Of a stretch of 64,000 nt of DNA, positions 1 to 12,100 are shown piece after piece. Source of the stretch: Hybos culiciformis (taxonomy: Eukaryota; Arthropoda; Insecta; Diptera; Hybotidae). Where the stretch lies: positions 34,517,491 to 34,581,490 of the forward strand of contig OZ023274.1 in the NCBI GenBank assembly GCA_964007475.1, read 5' to 3'. The notes beneath the pieces were generated by a model. It saw only the letters and a program-made list of their open reading frames with translations. It was not told the origin of the DNA and searched no databases. The position numbers were made by a program, and so were the translations under genes. Position 1 is the first letter of the stretch. Every line of letters starts with the position of its first letter.

Positions 1-3000
1 AATCCTTAAAGTTCTCGTATAATTTACAGAAATATTTCATTTATAAATTTTTTTTTTTAATTTTACTATATATTTGTAAAGAATGAGGAATTGCTTATTA
101 AGAAAAGTCTTTGCAGGATAAATGTAATCCAAGATTCTTAATGGTGGATATTCTATTTTATATATAGTTTTGGTAGGAATATTTTAAAACTTATTATAAT
201 ATTAAATTTTACATTTTCTTCTATAAAATTAAACTTTGTTAATAAATAACTTTGTGACATTTAAAACAAACTTAAAATATTTGTAAATAAAAAAAAAATC
301 TATACTGTTTATATATCCTTTTAAATTATAATAATATAACAAAAATTTCATATATATATATAATAATTTTTAAATCAAAAAATATATTCATATGATTCAA
401 ATTATGGAAACATATTTATGTTTATAGATCTATAAATATAATGTAATATATAGAGCTTATATATTTACTACATACATATATGGGTTTATTATGTATTATA
501 AGTATATTTTACAGATAATATTATTTATAAATGTTTGTATGTACATACAACATCATATATATGCGTATATATTTGTCCTTAAAAAGATTTAAATAATTTA
601 TATTTTGCACATTACCACATTTGCATTTAAAACTTTTTATCAACATACAAAAATTACAATATGAATAGAAAATTTATTTATATGAATATGTATACATAAA
701 AATATATACAATATTTATAATATATATATGGGGGAATTATTAATTGAAACCCTAAAATATCATTCCCTATCTCAATATTAAACAAAAATTATTCTATATC
801 GTGCTGCTGATGTATATATATAATAATTTTATAAATCTATAATATAGAAAAATATAATAGGAATAATATTTTCTCTTCTATATTTATTTATTATTATAAT
901 ATTAATGACTGCATTTCCGATATTTTTACCAACAAAAAAAAATATTATTTTTTTTTTATATCTGAACTATATTAATGATGCAAAAAAATAAAATGGTACA
1001 TAGACATAAAAAAAAAGATTCATGTATCAATTATGCTTTTCTGAGAAAGAAAATTATTTTTTTTTTTTACTTAAAAGATCAGCCTACATAACGTTTAATG
1101 TTTAAAAAAATAAATATTTTTATTTAATAATTGACTATGGAAATTGAAAATTAACCCTATCGCTTCAAAATAAAAAAAAAATTAGTCAATGTTACTAATA
1201 AGTTATTGTCAGCGATTACGAAAGTTTATAATATTTCAATTACCGGTACTCAGAAAAAACAGGTAACTGCGGTTCTTACGTTTTTTGCTAATATATAGTT
1301 CAAATCGAACTAGTGGATGACGTAAACAAAATTTGCTATTTGTCATACCAAGGAAAAATATCTAATGCGGTTTTATTGTTTAATATATTTGTGCTTGCGA
1401 TTATAGCAATATTTATCATAAAAGTTTCAGAAACTCATATTGTATAAAAAAAATAATTTAATTTTCGCCAGAAAAAAAACAATAAAAATTATAATTTCGA
1501 GTAACAAATTTTGATACAGTTATATTTTTGCAATATATTTTTGCAAAATATTTTTGGACTAGTTATTATGTATTTAATAATAAATGCAAGATTTTGAGCA
1601 CATACATAACAAAATATAGCAGTTTTATATATAACTTTATAGCTGGTTTATAGTTAATTTTTCAAATGAAGGTATTTTTTCAGTGTACTTATAAGAATAT
1701 TATGAACATTATGTGTTGAAAATTTTGCAAACTTTAACATTTTTCAATATAATTATATTAAGAAAAGATAAAAAAATGAAAATTTGGCAAATAATCTGAT
1801 TTTGAATTTTTTTTGGTTTAAAATGTCATTATAATTTAATCAAGTTTTGGAAATTAATTTGACAATTAATAAAATATTATAAAATTTGTTTCTAAAAGCA
1901 GTTCCGAAATTTCACTTTAGAAATTAAATTTTAATATAACCATTCTTAAACGCTTGTAGTGAAATTGATGTGAAAAACCCTGTTTTGAATTTCAAAAAAA
2001 TTCTAATTTTATTTTAGTTTTTTTTTTGTTTATGCATAAATATATTTATCCATAGTTTTGTGTCATTTATGATATTCTATTATATATATATAGCTTAATT
2101 TTGTTTTTATTTTTTTAATATAATTTTTTTTTTGTAGAATTATGAATAAAATTATCTACTTTTAGGTTTATTCAGTTTAACGGAAGTTAAAAAAAAAATA
2201 AATAAAAAAAATTATAAATTTTTGAAAGTTTCATTTCCGAAAAATGAAAACAACTAAAAAAAGTAAATAGATTTTAATAAAATTTTACCTATCAACATAT
2301 CAAAATCAAATCAAAAACAATTTTTTTTTTCGTTAGATTGAATACATAAAAAATAAAATGATATTAATTTTTGATGAAAAATAATTGAGTTAATGGATTT
2401 TTTATTTGGAATTTTATTTTCAAAAATTTAGAAATTTATATTGAGTTCGAGGACAAAGAAAGGAAATGTTCTTTATATAATTTTCTTACATACCTTTGAG
2501 TTGAAATATACACCTATTAAATAAATAACAAAATTGATCCTGTGATTTGAGCGAACTTTCTTTCTAAAAAAATAAATTGAAACAAAATTATTGGTTTTAT
2601 TATAATTATTCTTTTAAATAAAACTAAACTATTTTTGTTTTTTTTAATTCAGACCAAATATATACTGAGCTTAATTGCAGGAACGAAAGGGAACGGCGTT
2701 TCGGTTCTTTTTTTAACATAAACAATAATTTTTATACCAAGTTTTTTGTTAGCAAGCCTTTATTCAATTTCTCTTATTAGAAATATATAAAACACATGAA
2801 ATAATTGATCTAAAATTGAAATTTTCTATAAAGAATATATATTAAGAGGCCGCACTAGAGTAAAATAGACTGTTCGAAGAAATACTATTTAAAATAAGTC
2901 GATTTCAATAAATCAAAAGGATATTTGTAGCTAATAGATGTCTCGAAAAAGTGAGCTGTGTTATTTTTCAAATTATTTTCTTACAAAGCCAAAATCGGTA

Positions 3001-6000
3001 TCAAAAAATGAAGTTCGCTAACCATTATCCTGCAGTATACGACTACAAATAAAAAAAATAAAAACGGAAAAAGTTACCTAAACCTATATTTACCATAAAC
3101 TAATTTTTTGATGCTGTCCGATTCTTTTGTTTTTTTTCTAGAAATTAAGCCCTGTCAGAGACTATGAATTAAATTAAGTATAGAGCTATAGAATTAATTA
3201 AGTAAGAGTTATTTAATTTGTTTGATTTATTTATTTATTTTAAATGCTTAGTACAAGCAAAATACAAATGTAATATCGATACAATTAACTTAAGGATAAC
3301 ATAAAAAATTATATACAAAAGTAAACGTGTGACGTGAAATATTGCACAGATTGATTTGAATTAATTGAAAAACTATGGAAAATTGAGTTTTAAAACAAGT
3401 TCTGAAACTGATGCTGACATACAAAGACTAGAAGTTAATTTTTAATGCATTTTTGTGAAAAAATAAAAAATTTATATTAAGTGATATGTTTAAGTAAAAA
3501 AAAATCCTTAAAGTTTTATTCAAAACGATTAATCGAAAATATTTAAATATTTATTCAAAATCAATTAAAAAATTAGAAAAAATTTTCTTTTATTATAAAG
3601 TTTTGAAATTACAATATTTTATTTGGATTCAATGAGATTTATTTGAATATACTTTAAAATTATAAGTTCCCAATAGTATACTATATATACGAATTCCGAA
3701 TCAAATAACTCAAACTGTCTTCAGCTCAACATTTTCCGTTCCAATGGCTTCACTGAAATAATTTACATTCATTTTACATCTTTTTTTTTATTTTAATCCG
3801 ATTTTGATGATGAGAAAGAGTAAAATTCTATGTATGAAAATAATAAAAATTAAAAAAAATAATAAAAAAAAACAGCGGAAAATAGATAAAATGTAGTAAT
3901 GTTGTCTTATGGATATCTGAATAAAGAATAAAACTTTGAACTGAAAATAATAATTAATTAAGTTGTTGTTGTTTTTTTGTATGCAAAATGTATCTACATA
4001 AATAGAAGAGGGAAATAAAAATTATGTACATACTTATATATATGTGTATAGTAATTGTATTTATATTTATCTGTATTCCTTCCAGGTATTTTCCTGTATA
4101 ACTATGTATATACCTAGAATTACTTTTTTTTAATTTTTTTTTTTTTTTATTTTTTCTATTATAAAATTTTTTCCATTGCAACACTCAGGATGGAAAAGCA
4201 TAATTTTTTTTTCTATTATTAAAAAAAAAATAATTTTTTTTTTTTTTTTCAATTTCATGCATCAATAATTTTTTTAGATTTTAAAATCGATGAATATAAA
4301 ATGACACAAAAAAAAAATCTCTCTACATAGGTACATTATTATTAGGTATATAAGTATATCTAGAATCAAAACATTGGCTTTCCAACATGGACACATGCGA
4401 TAGGATCTGATTTCCTGTTTGCTTTTTTTCATGTCGAGATAAAATAGAAAAAAAAAATAAAATTTAGAAAACTAAAAAAAAAAAGCTAAAAAGTGTATTT
4501 TGAATAGGTCGCAAAAAAAATAAAAAATAAGTGACCAAAAATTTTCTGTTTTGTTGAATATAGTCTTCTATAGATAAAAAAATTAAACAAGGTAAATTAT
4601 CAAAAAAAAAAAAGAAAGAAAATTCAAAATTAATTTGTGCAAAAGGTCTTTTGTCGAAAAGAAAGCAAGGACAATTGAATTTTTTATTTTTTTTTTACTA
4701 AATAATGCTAATTAAATTGTTTTAGTTTAATGAATAGAATATAGGACATTCGCAGTGTCCAAACTGAAAGACATTTTATTTTAAGTAATATATTTATGCG
4801 GCACTCAATTTCAATATGTGTATCTACCCCGTTGCTTAACATACAAGCATATAATCGAATAAAAGAATCAATATACAAAAATTATGATTTTATTACTTTA
4901 TAAAGTATTTATATAAAGTAAAGTAATATCATAGAGGATAAAGGACAATAAATTATTAAAAGGTTTTTTCTTATATTCTACTATATATTTATGACTGGCT
5001 GATGAATTCTATAAAAGCACAATATTATTATCCATTGAAATTAATCTGATTTAAAAAAGTTAAAATCAATTGAATTGATTGAGAGAAGTCATATATAGAG
5101 TGAGATTGCATCTTTTTGTTTTTCTGTTTCTATAGTTTTTAATTTTCATTTGAAGCTAAAAAATAATAATAAAATTCCTTAAAAATTATTGAAATTTTAA
5201 TGAAATTTCCACAAAAATAAAATTAAAAACGAAATTTATAATTAATAATAAATTTAATTCATGATTTGATTATATATATACAAGTATTTATGTACAAAAA
5301 TTTTCCAATTACAATATTAATATTAATAAATTTTTAAAATTACGAGAAAGAATTTTCTTAACTTTGCCAAAAATTATATTATTGGTTCATAAATGTATAG
5401 AGAAAAAGAAATTTCCGGACTTTAATTTCAATAATTCATTAATTTTTACATAACAAAATTTTTTTTTTTTAATATCACCTCTGTCTTTAAGCTATATACA
5501 AAATTTATGTAGCTATATTAATAAAATGATATTTTCTTGGAAATTTATTTCTCTTTTACTAATAATTTTATATAATGGTAAGTATATACTTACTATATGA
5601 ATTATATACTATATGAATTATATATATTATAACACATATAATATTAAACTTGTGATATTAAAATATATTATATGAAAAAAAGAAATTTATATAAAAAATA
5701 AAATAAATTCTATAAGGTCTGTGACATATTAAACTTAATCAAATTTTACTGAACCATGAAATTTATTTTTTTTTTCTTCGTCTTTTCCTTACTTTTATTT
5801 AAGTATAAAAGTTAAAAAAAAAAAAAAAAAAAAAATTTCTTGAGGTTAAAATTTGCAAGAAAATATTTTATTCTATTTTTTAACTTTCCTATAATAATAA
5901 TAATAATAATAATATTGAATATTCTCAAAAGGTTAATATATATAAATATAAATAAAAAAACTCTTATATTAAATATCATAAATTTATTTACTTCGTTTCT

Positions 6001-6938
6001 CAAATTTCTATGTGGCTATAATAAAAAAATTAAATAAAATAAAATTTTGCAATTTTCATTTCATAAGATTTAATTTTTCTTTCGAAAATTAATATTGTTT
6101 GCATATTATTCCTATACACAAAATATCAGATCAAGGAAAATTAAAAATTAAAGAATATCATGAAAATAATTTTTTTTTTGTATTAAAATCATTATAAAAA
6201 TTTATCTTATTTAAATTTATATATGTATATAATTTTTTTTTCTTGTACCTACTCCATTTTCCAATTAAAAAAAATTCCTATAGCAAATTTTTTTTTTTAT
6301 ATTAAATTCTGCTCGAATTACCAATTATATGCTCTTACACTATATATCTATGTCCCAGGTATACTTCCAAGGAGAAAAATAATAAAAAAAAATCCGTGGA
6401 CAAAAAGAAAACTATATATGTATAGTGTAAATTGAATTTATTATTTTTTGCTAACCGTATAAAATTGAAATCATTAAAATAAAAAAAAAATACCATAAAA
6501 AATAGAAAAGATATTTTATACGATGACTATTATACGAAAATGATTTATTATCTTATTAAAAATTATTTGCGAAACTTAAAGAGATAAGAATATCATATGT
6601 AGGAGATCGTGATTTAAGATTTTTTAACTATGGGACGGTGTTGTAGATTAAATTTTTATAATGTTCCTGCAAAAACAAAAAGGCAAATGTTTTGTTCCCA
6701 AGTTTGGGTTAATAAGAAAAATATACCTATCCTACTTCGAACTTAGAAAGTTAATATAAAATATCATAATTATTATTTTTTTGAAGTTTATACTTCTTTA
6801 GGCGCGTTGTATGATATAATTGAGTAATTCTGTAGGGGGTAAAAATTCATTTTCATTCTACTCATTCGATATTCGAAATCGAATTCGAACTGACATGGGT
6901 TTTGACGTTTTAATACTCAAAAAAATTAGTGGTCCACT
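1..6938. other. AT-rich non-coding stretch, probably intron of the Musashi-type gene
   Basis: No exon, RNA gene or bounded transposon could be supported here. The sequence is dominated by A and T runs, TATATA microsatellite patches and short TACATA-type repeats. Open frames are short and rich in Lys, Asn, Ile and Phe, as expected from AT-rich noise. Because the first recognised exon at 20577 begins in the middle of RRM2 in phase 0, the earlier exons (N-terminus, RRM1, start of RRM2) must lie upstream. This stretch is therefore most simply part of a long intron; that is inference. Confidence 0.5.
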
Positions 6939-7186
6939 CAATGATCATTTGTCATTTATAAAACCAAAATAATTTGGCGCGACAAATTTAAATTCAAATT
7001 ATTTTTTAAAAATTTTTCGTTTACAAATTATTTAAAACTACATTTTTTTTTATTTTCAAACTAGGTAGTTCAATAATCATTTGTTATTTATACAAACAAA
7101 ATAATTTGGCGCAAAAAATTTATATTCAAATTAATTTTAAAAATCTTTCGTTTACAAATTATTTAAAACTAAATTTTTTTTTCAAA
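6939..7186. repeat. 132-bp direct tandem duplication next to the satellite
   Basis: Two adjacent copies start at CAATGATCATTTG (6939) and CAATAATCATTTG (7071), an offset of 132 bases. Both contain AAAATAATTTGGCGC followed by TTCGTTTACAAATTATTTAAAACTA and end in a T-run. The second copy runs directly into the first satellite monomer at about 7189. A 'GGTAGTTC' before copy 2 resembles the 'GGTAGCTCC' satellite start, so the two repeat types may have been joined in one amplification process. No coding content was seen. Confidence 0.8.
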
Positions 7187-7188
7187 AT

Positions 7189-8786
7189 AGGTAGCTCCGG
7201 TGAAATTAATATTACCTGAAAAAATTTTTTTGGGTGGGGAGCTACGGTTAGGTCGTGCCGGAGCAAAATATACGAAAAAAATTTTTTTTTTCAAAATACA
7301 TACGTAGCTCCGGTGAAATTAATATTAACTGAAAAAAAAATTTTGGGTGGGGAGCTACGGTTAGGTCGTGCCGGAGCAAAATATACGAACATTTTTTTTT
7401 TTTTTAAATAGGTAGCTCCGGTGAAATTAAGATTACCAGCCGAAAAATTTTTGGGCAGGGAGGTACGGTTAGGTCGTGCCGAAGCAAATATATGAAATTT
7501 TTTTTTTCAAAATAGGTAGCTCCGGTGAAATTAATATTACCTGAAAAAAAATTTTTGGGTGGGGAGCTACGTTTAGGTCGTACCGGAGCAAAATACACGA
7601 AATTTTTTTTTTTTTTTTCAAAATAGGTAGCTCCGGTGAAATTAATATTACCTGAAAAAAAATTTTTGGGTGGGGAGCTACGGATAGGTCGTGCCGGAAC
7701 AAAATATAACAAAATTTATTTTTTTTTTCAAAAGAGGTAGCTCCGGTGAAATTAATATTACCTGAAAAAAATTTTTTGGGTGGGGAGCTACGGTTAGGTC
7801 GTACCGGAACAAAATATACGAATTTTTTTTTTTTTAAATAGGTAGCTCCGGTGAAATTAAGATTGCCAGCCGAAAAATTTTTGGGCAGGGAGGTACGGTT
7901 AGGTCGTGCCGACGCAAAATATACGAAAAACATTTTTTATTCAAAATAGCTAGCTCCGGTGAAATTAATATTACCTGAAAAAAAATTTTTGGGTGGGGAG
8001 CTACGGTTAGGTCGTGCCGAAGCAAAATATACGAAAATTTTTTTTTTTTCAAAATAGGTAGCTCCGGTGAAATTAATATTACCTGAAAAAAAATTTTGGG
8101 TGGGGAGCTACGGTTAGGTCGTGCCGGAGCAAAATATACGAACATTTTTTTTTTTTTAAATAGGTAGCTCCGGTGAAATTAAGATTACCAGCCGAAAAAT
8201 TTTTGGGCAGGGAGGTACGGTTAGGTCGTGCCGAAGCAAAATATATGAAAAATTTTTTCTTTTCAAAATAGGTAGCTCCGGTGAAATTAATATTACCTGA
8301 AAAAAATTTTTTGGGTGGGGAGCTACAGTTAGGTCGTACCGGAGCAAAATACGCGAAAAATTTTTTTTTTCAAAATAGGTAGCTCCGGTGAAATTAATAT
8401 TACCTGAAAAAAAATTTTTGGGTGGGGAGCTACTGTTAGGTCGTGCCGGAACAAAATATACGAAATTTTTTTTTTTTTTTTTCAAAAGAGGTAGCTCCGG
8501 TGAAATTAATATTACCTGAAAAAAAATTTTTGGGTGGGAAGCTACGGTTAGGTCGTACCGGAACAAAATATACGAATTTTTTTTTTTTTTTTTAATAGGT
8601 AGCTCCGGTGAAATTAATATTAACTGCAAAAAATTTTTTGGGTAGGGAGCTACGCTTAGGTCGTGCCGGAGCAAAATATACGAAACATTTTTTTTTTAAA
8701 TAGGTAGTTCCGGTGAAATTAAGATTATCTTCCGAAAAATTTTTGGTCAGGGAGCTACGGTTATGTCGTGCCGGTGCAAAATATAC
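7189..8786. repeat. Satellite array, 15 monomers of about 107 bp
   Basis: Fifteen monomers begin with GTAGCTCCGGTGAAATTAA or a close variant, at 7191, 7304, 7412, 7516, 7627, 7737, 7842, 7950, 8058, 8164, 8272, 8379, 8491, 8599 and 8704. Spacing is 104-113 bases; most variation is in the T-run linker. There are two monomer types. Type A has 'TTAATATTACCTG' and 'GGGTGGGGAGCTACGG'. Type B has 'TTAAGATTACCAGCCG' and 'GGGCAGGGAGGTACGG' and occurs at 7412, 7842, 8164 and 8704. Each type A monomer carries GTAGCTCC near its start and its reverse complement GGAGCTAC near its middle; many also pair GCTCCGG with CCGGAGC near the end. The long minus-strand open frames across the array come from the repeat unit and are not considered genes. 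Confidence 0.95.
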
Positions 8787-8787
8787 A

Positions 8788-8971
8788 AAAAAACACACGA
8801 AGCAGTCATAGAACTGCCGACAGAAGTTTATACTTAAAGATTTAAACTATGAAATAACAGTGGCTACAAATGATGGGTTGCTCAGTACAAAATGTAAATT
8901 AAAATTTCATAGTTTAAATCTTTAAGTATAAACTTCTGTCGTCAGTTCTATGACTGCTTTGTGTGTTTTTT
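8788..8971. repeat. Inverted repeat, two 68-bp arms with 48-bp loop
   Basis: The left arm 8788-8855 and right arm 8904-8971 are near-perfect reverse complements, with about two mismatches (CACACGAAG against CACACAAAG, and CTGCCGACAG against CTGACGACAG). The loop is 8856-8903. A transcript across this block would fold into a long hairpin. The left arm starts right where the satellite ends. The right arm overlaps the 3' end of a minus-strand open frame, so the left arm looks like an inverted copy of that tail, complete with its TAA. Confidence 0.93.
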
Positions 8972-9155
8972 CGATCTGTTTGCTATTCGAAAGAGATATA
9001 TAAAGAGCAAATAGATAAGCCTTCAAAAAAGAATTAAAATTTTCAAAGATATGAAACTTATATGCCTTCATTCGTTTTAAATTTTCTTTTACTAGATTAT
9101 TCCTACCAAAGCATGAAAAACTATATACAGCATTATTATGTATTTTCAACCACAC
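8922..9155 (-). pseudogene. Unidentified exon-like reading frame ending in the inverted repeat
   Basis: I do not recognise this protein. On the minus strand a good 3' splice site (TTTATTCCAG) is followed from 9155 by 77 sense codons and a TAA. The frame opens VWLKIHNNAVYSF and ends KTHKAVIELTTEVYT. It has no ATG near its start, so it would be an internal-to-terminal exon or a captured fragment rather than a whole gene. Its composition (SFSCFGRNN, KRMKAYKF, SLSNSKQIEK) is less Lys/Asn/Ile/Phe-skewed than the noise around it. The last fifteen codons are repeated in inverted orientation in the left arm (8788-8840), with two amino-acid differences and the same stop. It could be a transposon-gene remnant or chance; no function is proposed. 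Confidence 0.3.
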
Positions 9156-12100
9156 CTGGAATAAATAAATAAATATTACAAATATATAACAAACATCTAT
9201 ATTATATAATACTTTAAAACAGAATTCTCAACATAATTTCATTCAATTTTATAATAATGTTACAATATAATTCTTTAATGAGTCGGAAATGAGTAATGGT
9301 GACTTTTAATAACTTTTCTGTTGTAATTTTGCTCACTAGAACATGACATATTCTTTCTACCGTTATTTTAATGAATCTTTTTTATGTTCTCTGCTATAAT
9401 TGACATTATATATACATATGTACACGTAAAGATATATTTTATACATAAGATAGTTATGTACATATATTTATAAATAAAATGCAGCAGTAAAAAAGCGATA
9501 CACTCCACTGTCTCTGAAAAAACCTAAAAAAAAAAGAAAAGAAAACTATTGTAGAAAGAAAAATTTTGTAGGAGAAGCAGAATTTTTATAATGTGTACGA
9601 CAAGGTGGTGCATTGATGAATCAAATAAAACGAAATAATTTTTTTTTTTTTTAGACGTTGGAAGAACAAACAAAACATGTGCAAAAATAGTTATTTCAAT
9701 TTTATAACGAAAGAAATATAAAATAATTTTCTCCGGATTAAATTGGCAGAGATATATACTTAAAGATAAATTATATAGTTTTGAATCTTAAGAACGGAAT
9801 TTTGGGATGGAATTTTTTTTGAGGTATATTTTTTGAGGCCATATTGATTGAATATTTCTCGGATAAATTATAAATGTTTATTATCTTGAGATTTGTCCGG
9901 TTTCAAAATAAAATTAGTGTTTAATCTGTTTTTTACCAATTTAGAATTTATCTATAAAGCCCAAAATTTCATATCACACCTTTATGGCAAATTGAGAGCC
10001 TTATAAATGCGAAATATAAAACTATTCTTTAAAAAATATAACACTTTGTAGATAATTTTAACTACTAAAATTAAATGCATTGAAATTGTCGTTGAAGTAT
10101 TATTTCAATTTAAAATATATTATTTTTCTATTCTATTTTATATATATCTATAAATTTATGGTTAAGTTAACATTATCAGCACTTAAACAAATAAATTACA
10201 TATTTAAATTTTATTATATATATTTATTTATATTATATAATTTATATAAATTTTTGTGAAATATAATTTTTTATAGTACTAGATAATTTAAAATTTCTTA
10301 TACTATATGCATTTTATAATAATTGTATATAGGGTTATAAACATTATAATTCTGTATTATTATTATTATTATTATTATGCATATTTTCATAATACAATTT
10401 AATTACAGAAGTAGTAACATTAAAATTTATTTTCCGTAAAAATAAAATTTTGATTATACTATTATTATTCATTTAAAAATCAAAAAAGTAAACCAAAGTC
10501 GAAATAAATAAATGCATTAAATTTTAAAAACACTTCTATAGAATATAAATATAAAATTTATTTTATTTCAATTCAAAATTTCTTAACTCAAAATCATCTT
10601 TGCAAACATTTAACAATTAAATCAAACGCTAAATACTTTGTAATGCAAAACGGACGAATCGAATAATGGGTAATAAACTAAGTTCAAAGAGATTAAATTC
10701 AGAGTTAATACCTTTGATAAATGGTAGAAAAAAAACAAAGCATGATCGTAAGAATAGTTACAATAATATTACAAAAAATTAAGATATAAAAAAAAATTAC
10801 GATTACAGATTACAGCAATATAATAGGTTAGTTACACATACATATATGAGAGAGTCAATTTATACTCAAATTTAATTTATTTCAAATTTCATATCATATT
10901 CACTGAAATCATAATGAAAAATAAATTCAGTTTTTTTGATTTTTTAACTTAAAACTTCAAAATGTCATAAATCCGAGTTTATATAATTTTGTTATTGCTA
11001 GACAAATATCTAGGAATGATAAATTTCTGTGAATCTAATATCATTCGATAGTTTGTTTTATTTTTATTTTTTTTTTTCTCATTTAGCTTGCAAAAGTTTG
11101 TTATACTTTTTCAGTATGTTAGTTCAGTTAAAATAAAAAAAAATTATCTGGAAAATTCTTTATATCAACCGTAACTTTTCACGCAAAAAATAAAAAAAAA
11201 CAAGACAAGAAAAACAAAAATTACACAAAATAAACTCGATATATAGTGTTTTTCTGTTTTTTTTTTTTTTTTTTGAATAAAGAGACCTGTCTATTTCAAA
11301 ACTAATGAGTTTTGGTATCAAAGATAAATTGATCTGAAAATTGAGAAACTTAACAAACACAGAATAAAAAAGAATTAAGTGTAAAAGAAAATAAAATCCA
11401 TATCGTCAACCAGAAATTAATATATCTTACTTGACTTTTGCTTCACTATATAACTATATTTTTTTGTTTTATTTTTGATTTATAAAATTGTTAAGTTGAG
11501 AACTATTTTCTTGAAATTAATTTCTTGTCGATCGACATTTTAGTGTATTACATTGTCGATATAATGCAGGGAATGTACGGTTTATTGTAATGATGTTTGC
11601 AAAAATAAACATACATAATGTATCCAACAACGACGAACACTTAACTTCTCTATAAATATAATTGTATACTCAATCACTATCACTCCAAAAGTTTTGAAAT
11701 CAAAAACAATGCTGTGAACTTTAGATGGATTTAATAACAATTATAATGTACTTAGATATTTTTCTAAATTTTATTACTCTCGGACCATAGTACTAACACT
11801 TTCTATCTTATCAAAATTAGTTCTAATTTTATGATTGCATTTTACTCATATTTATATGTATATATTTTTAAATTCATAATGTACATACATACATAAATTG
11901 TATAATTTTCCTTCTTTTTTTTTAATACCAACCATAGATAGGGTAGAAAAATAAATTGAAAATAAAAGATTTATTTTTTGTAAGTATATATGATTGAAGG
12001 AAAAATTTTCAATAGAAAACCTGAATCAGAATATCTATATAAACCTAAGGTTCTATGTATATAATATATAACAGATTTTATTTTTCACATTAAAAGTGGA

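Noticed and set aside
5812..6037. Overlapping opposite-strand frames rich in Phe, Ile and Asn
   Set aside because: They are made by homopolymers and an AAT/ATT microsatellite; composition is the only signal.
7404..8798. Several long overlapping minus-strand open frames with repeated Pro/Arg/Ser-rich peptide units
   Set aside because: They are translations of the 107-bp satellite monomers. The frames shift with T-run length changes and do not follow one reading phase across the array.
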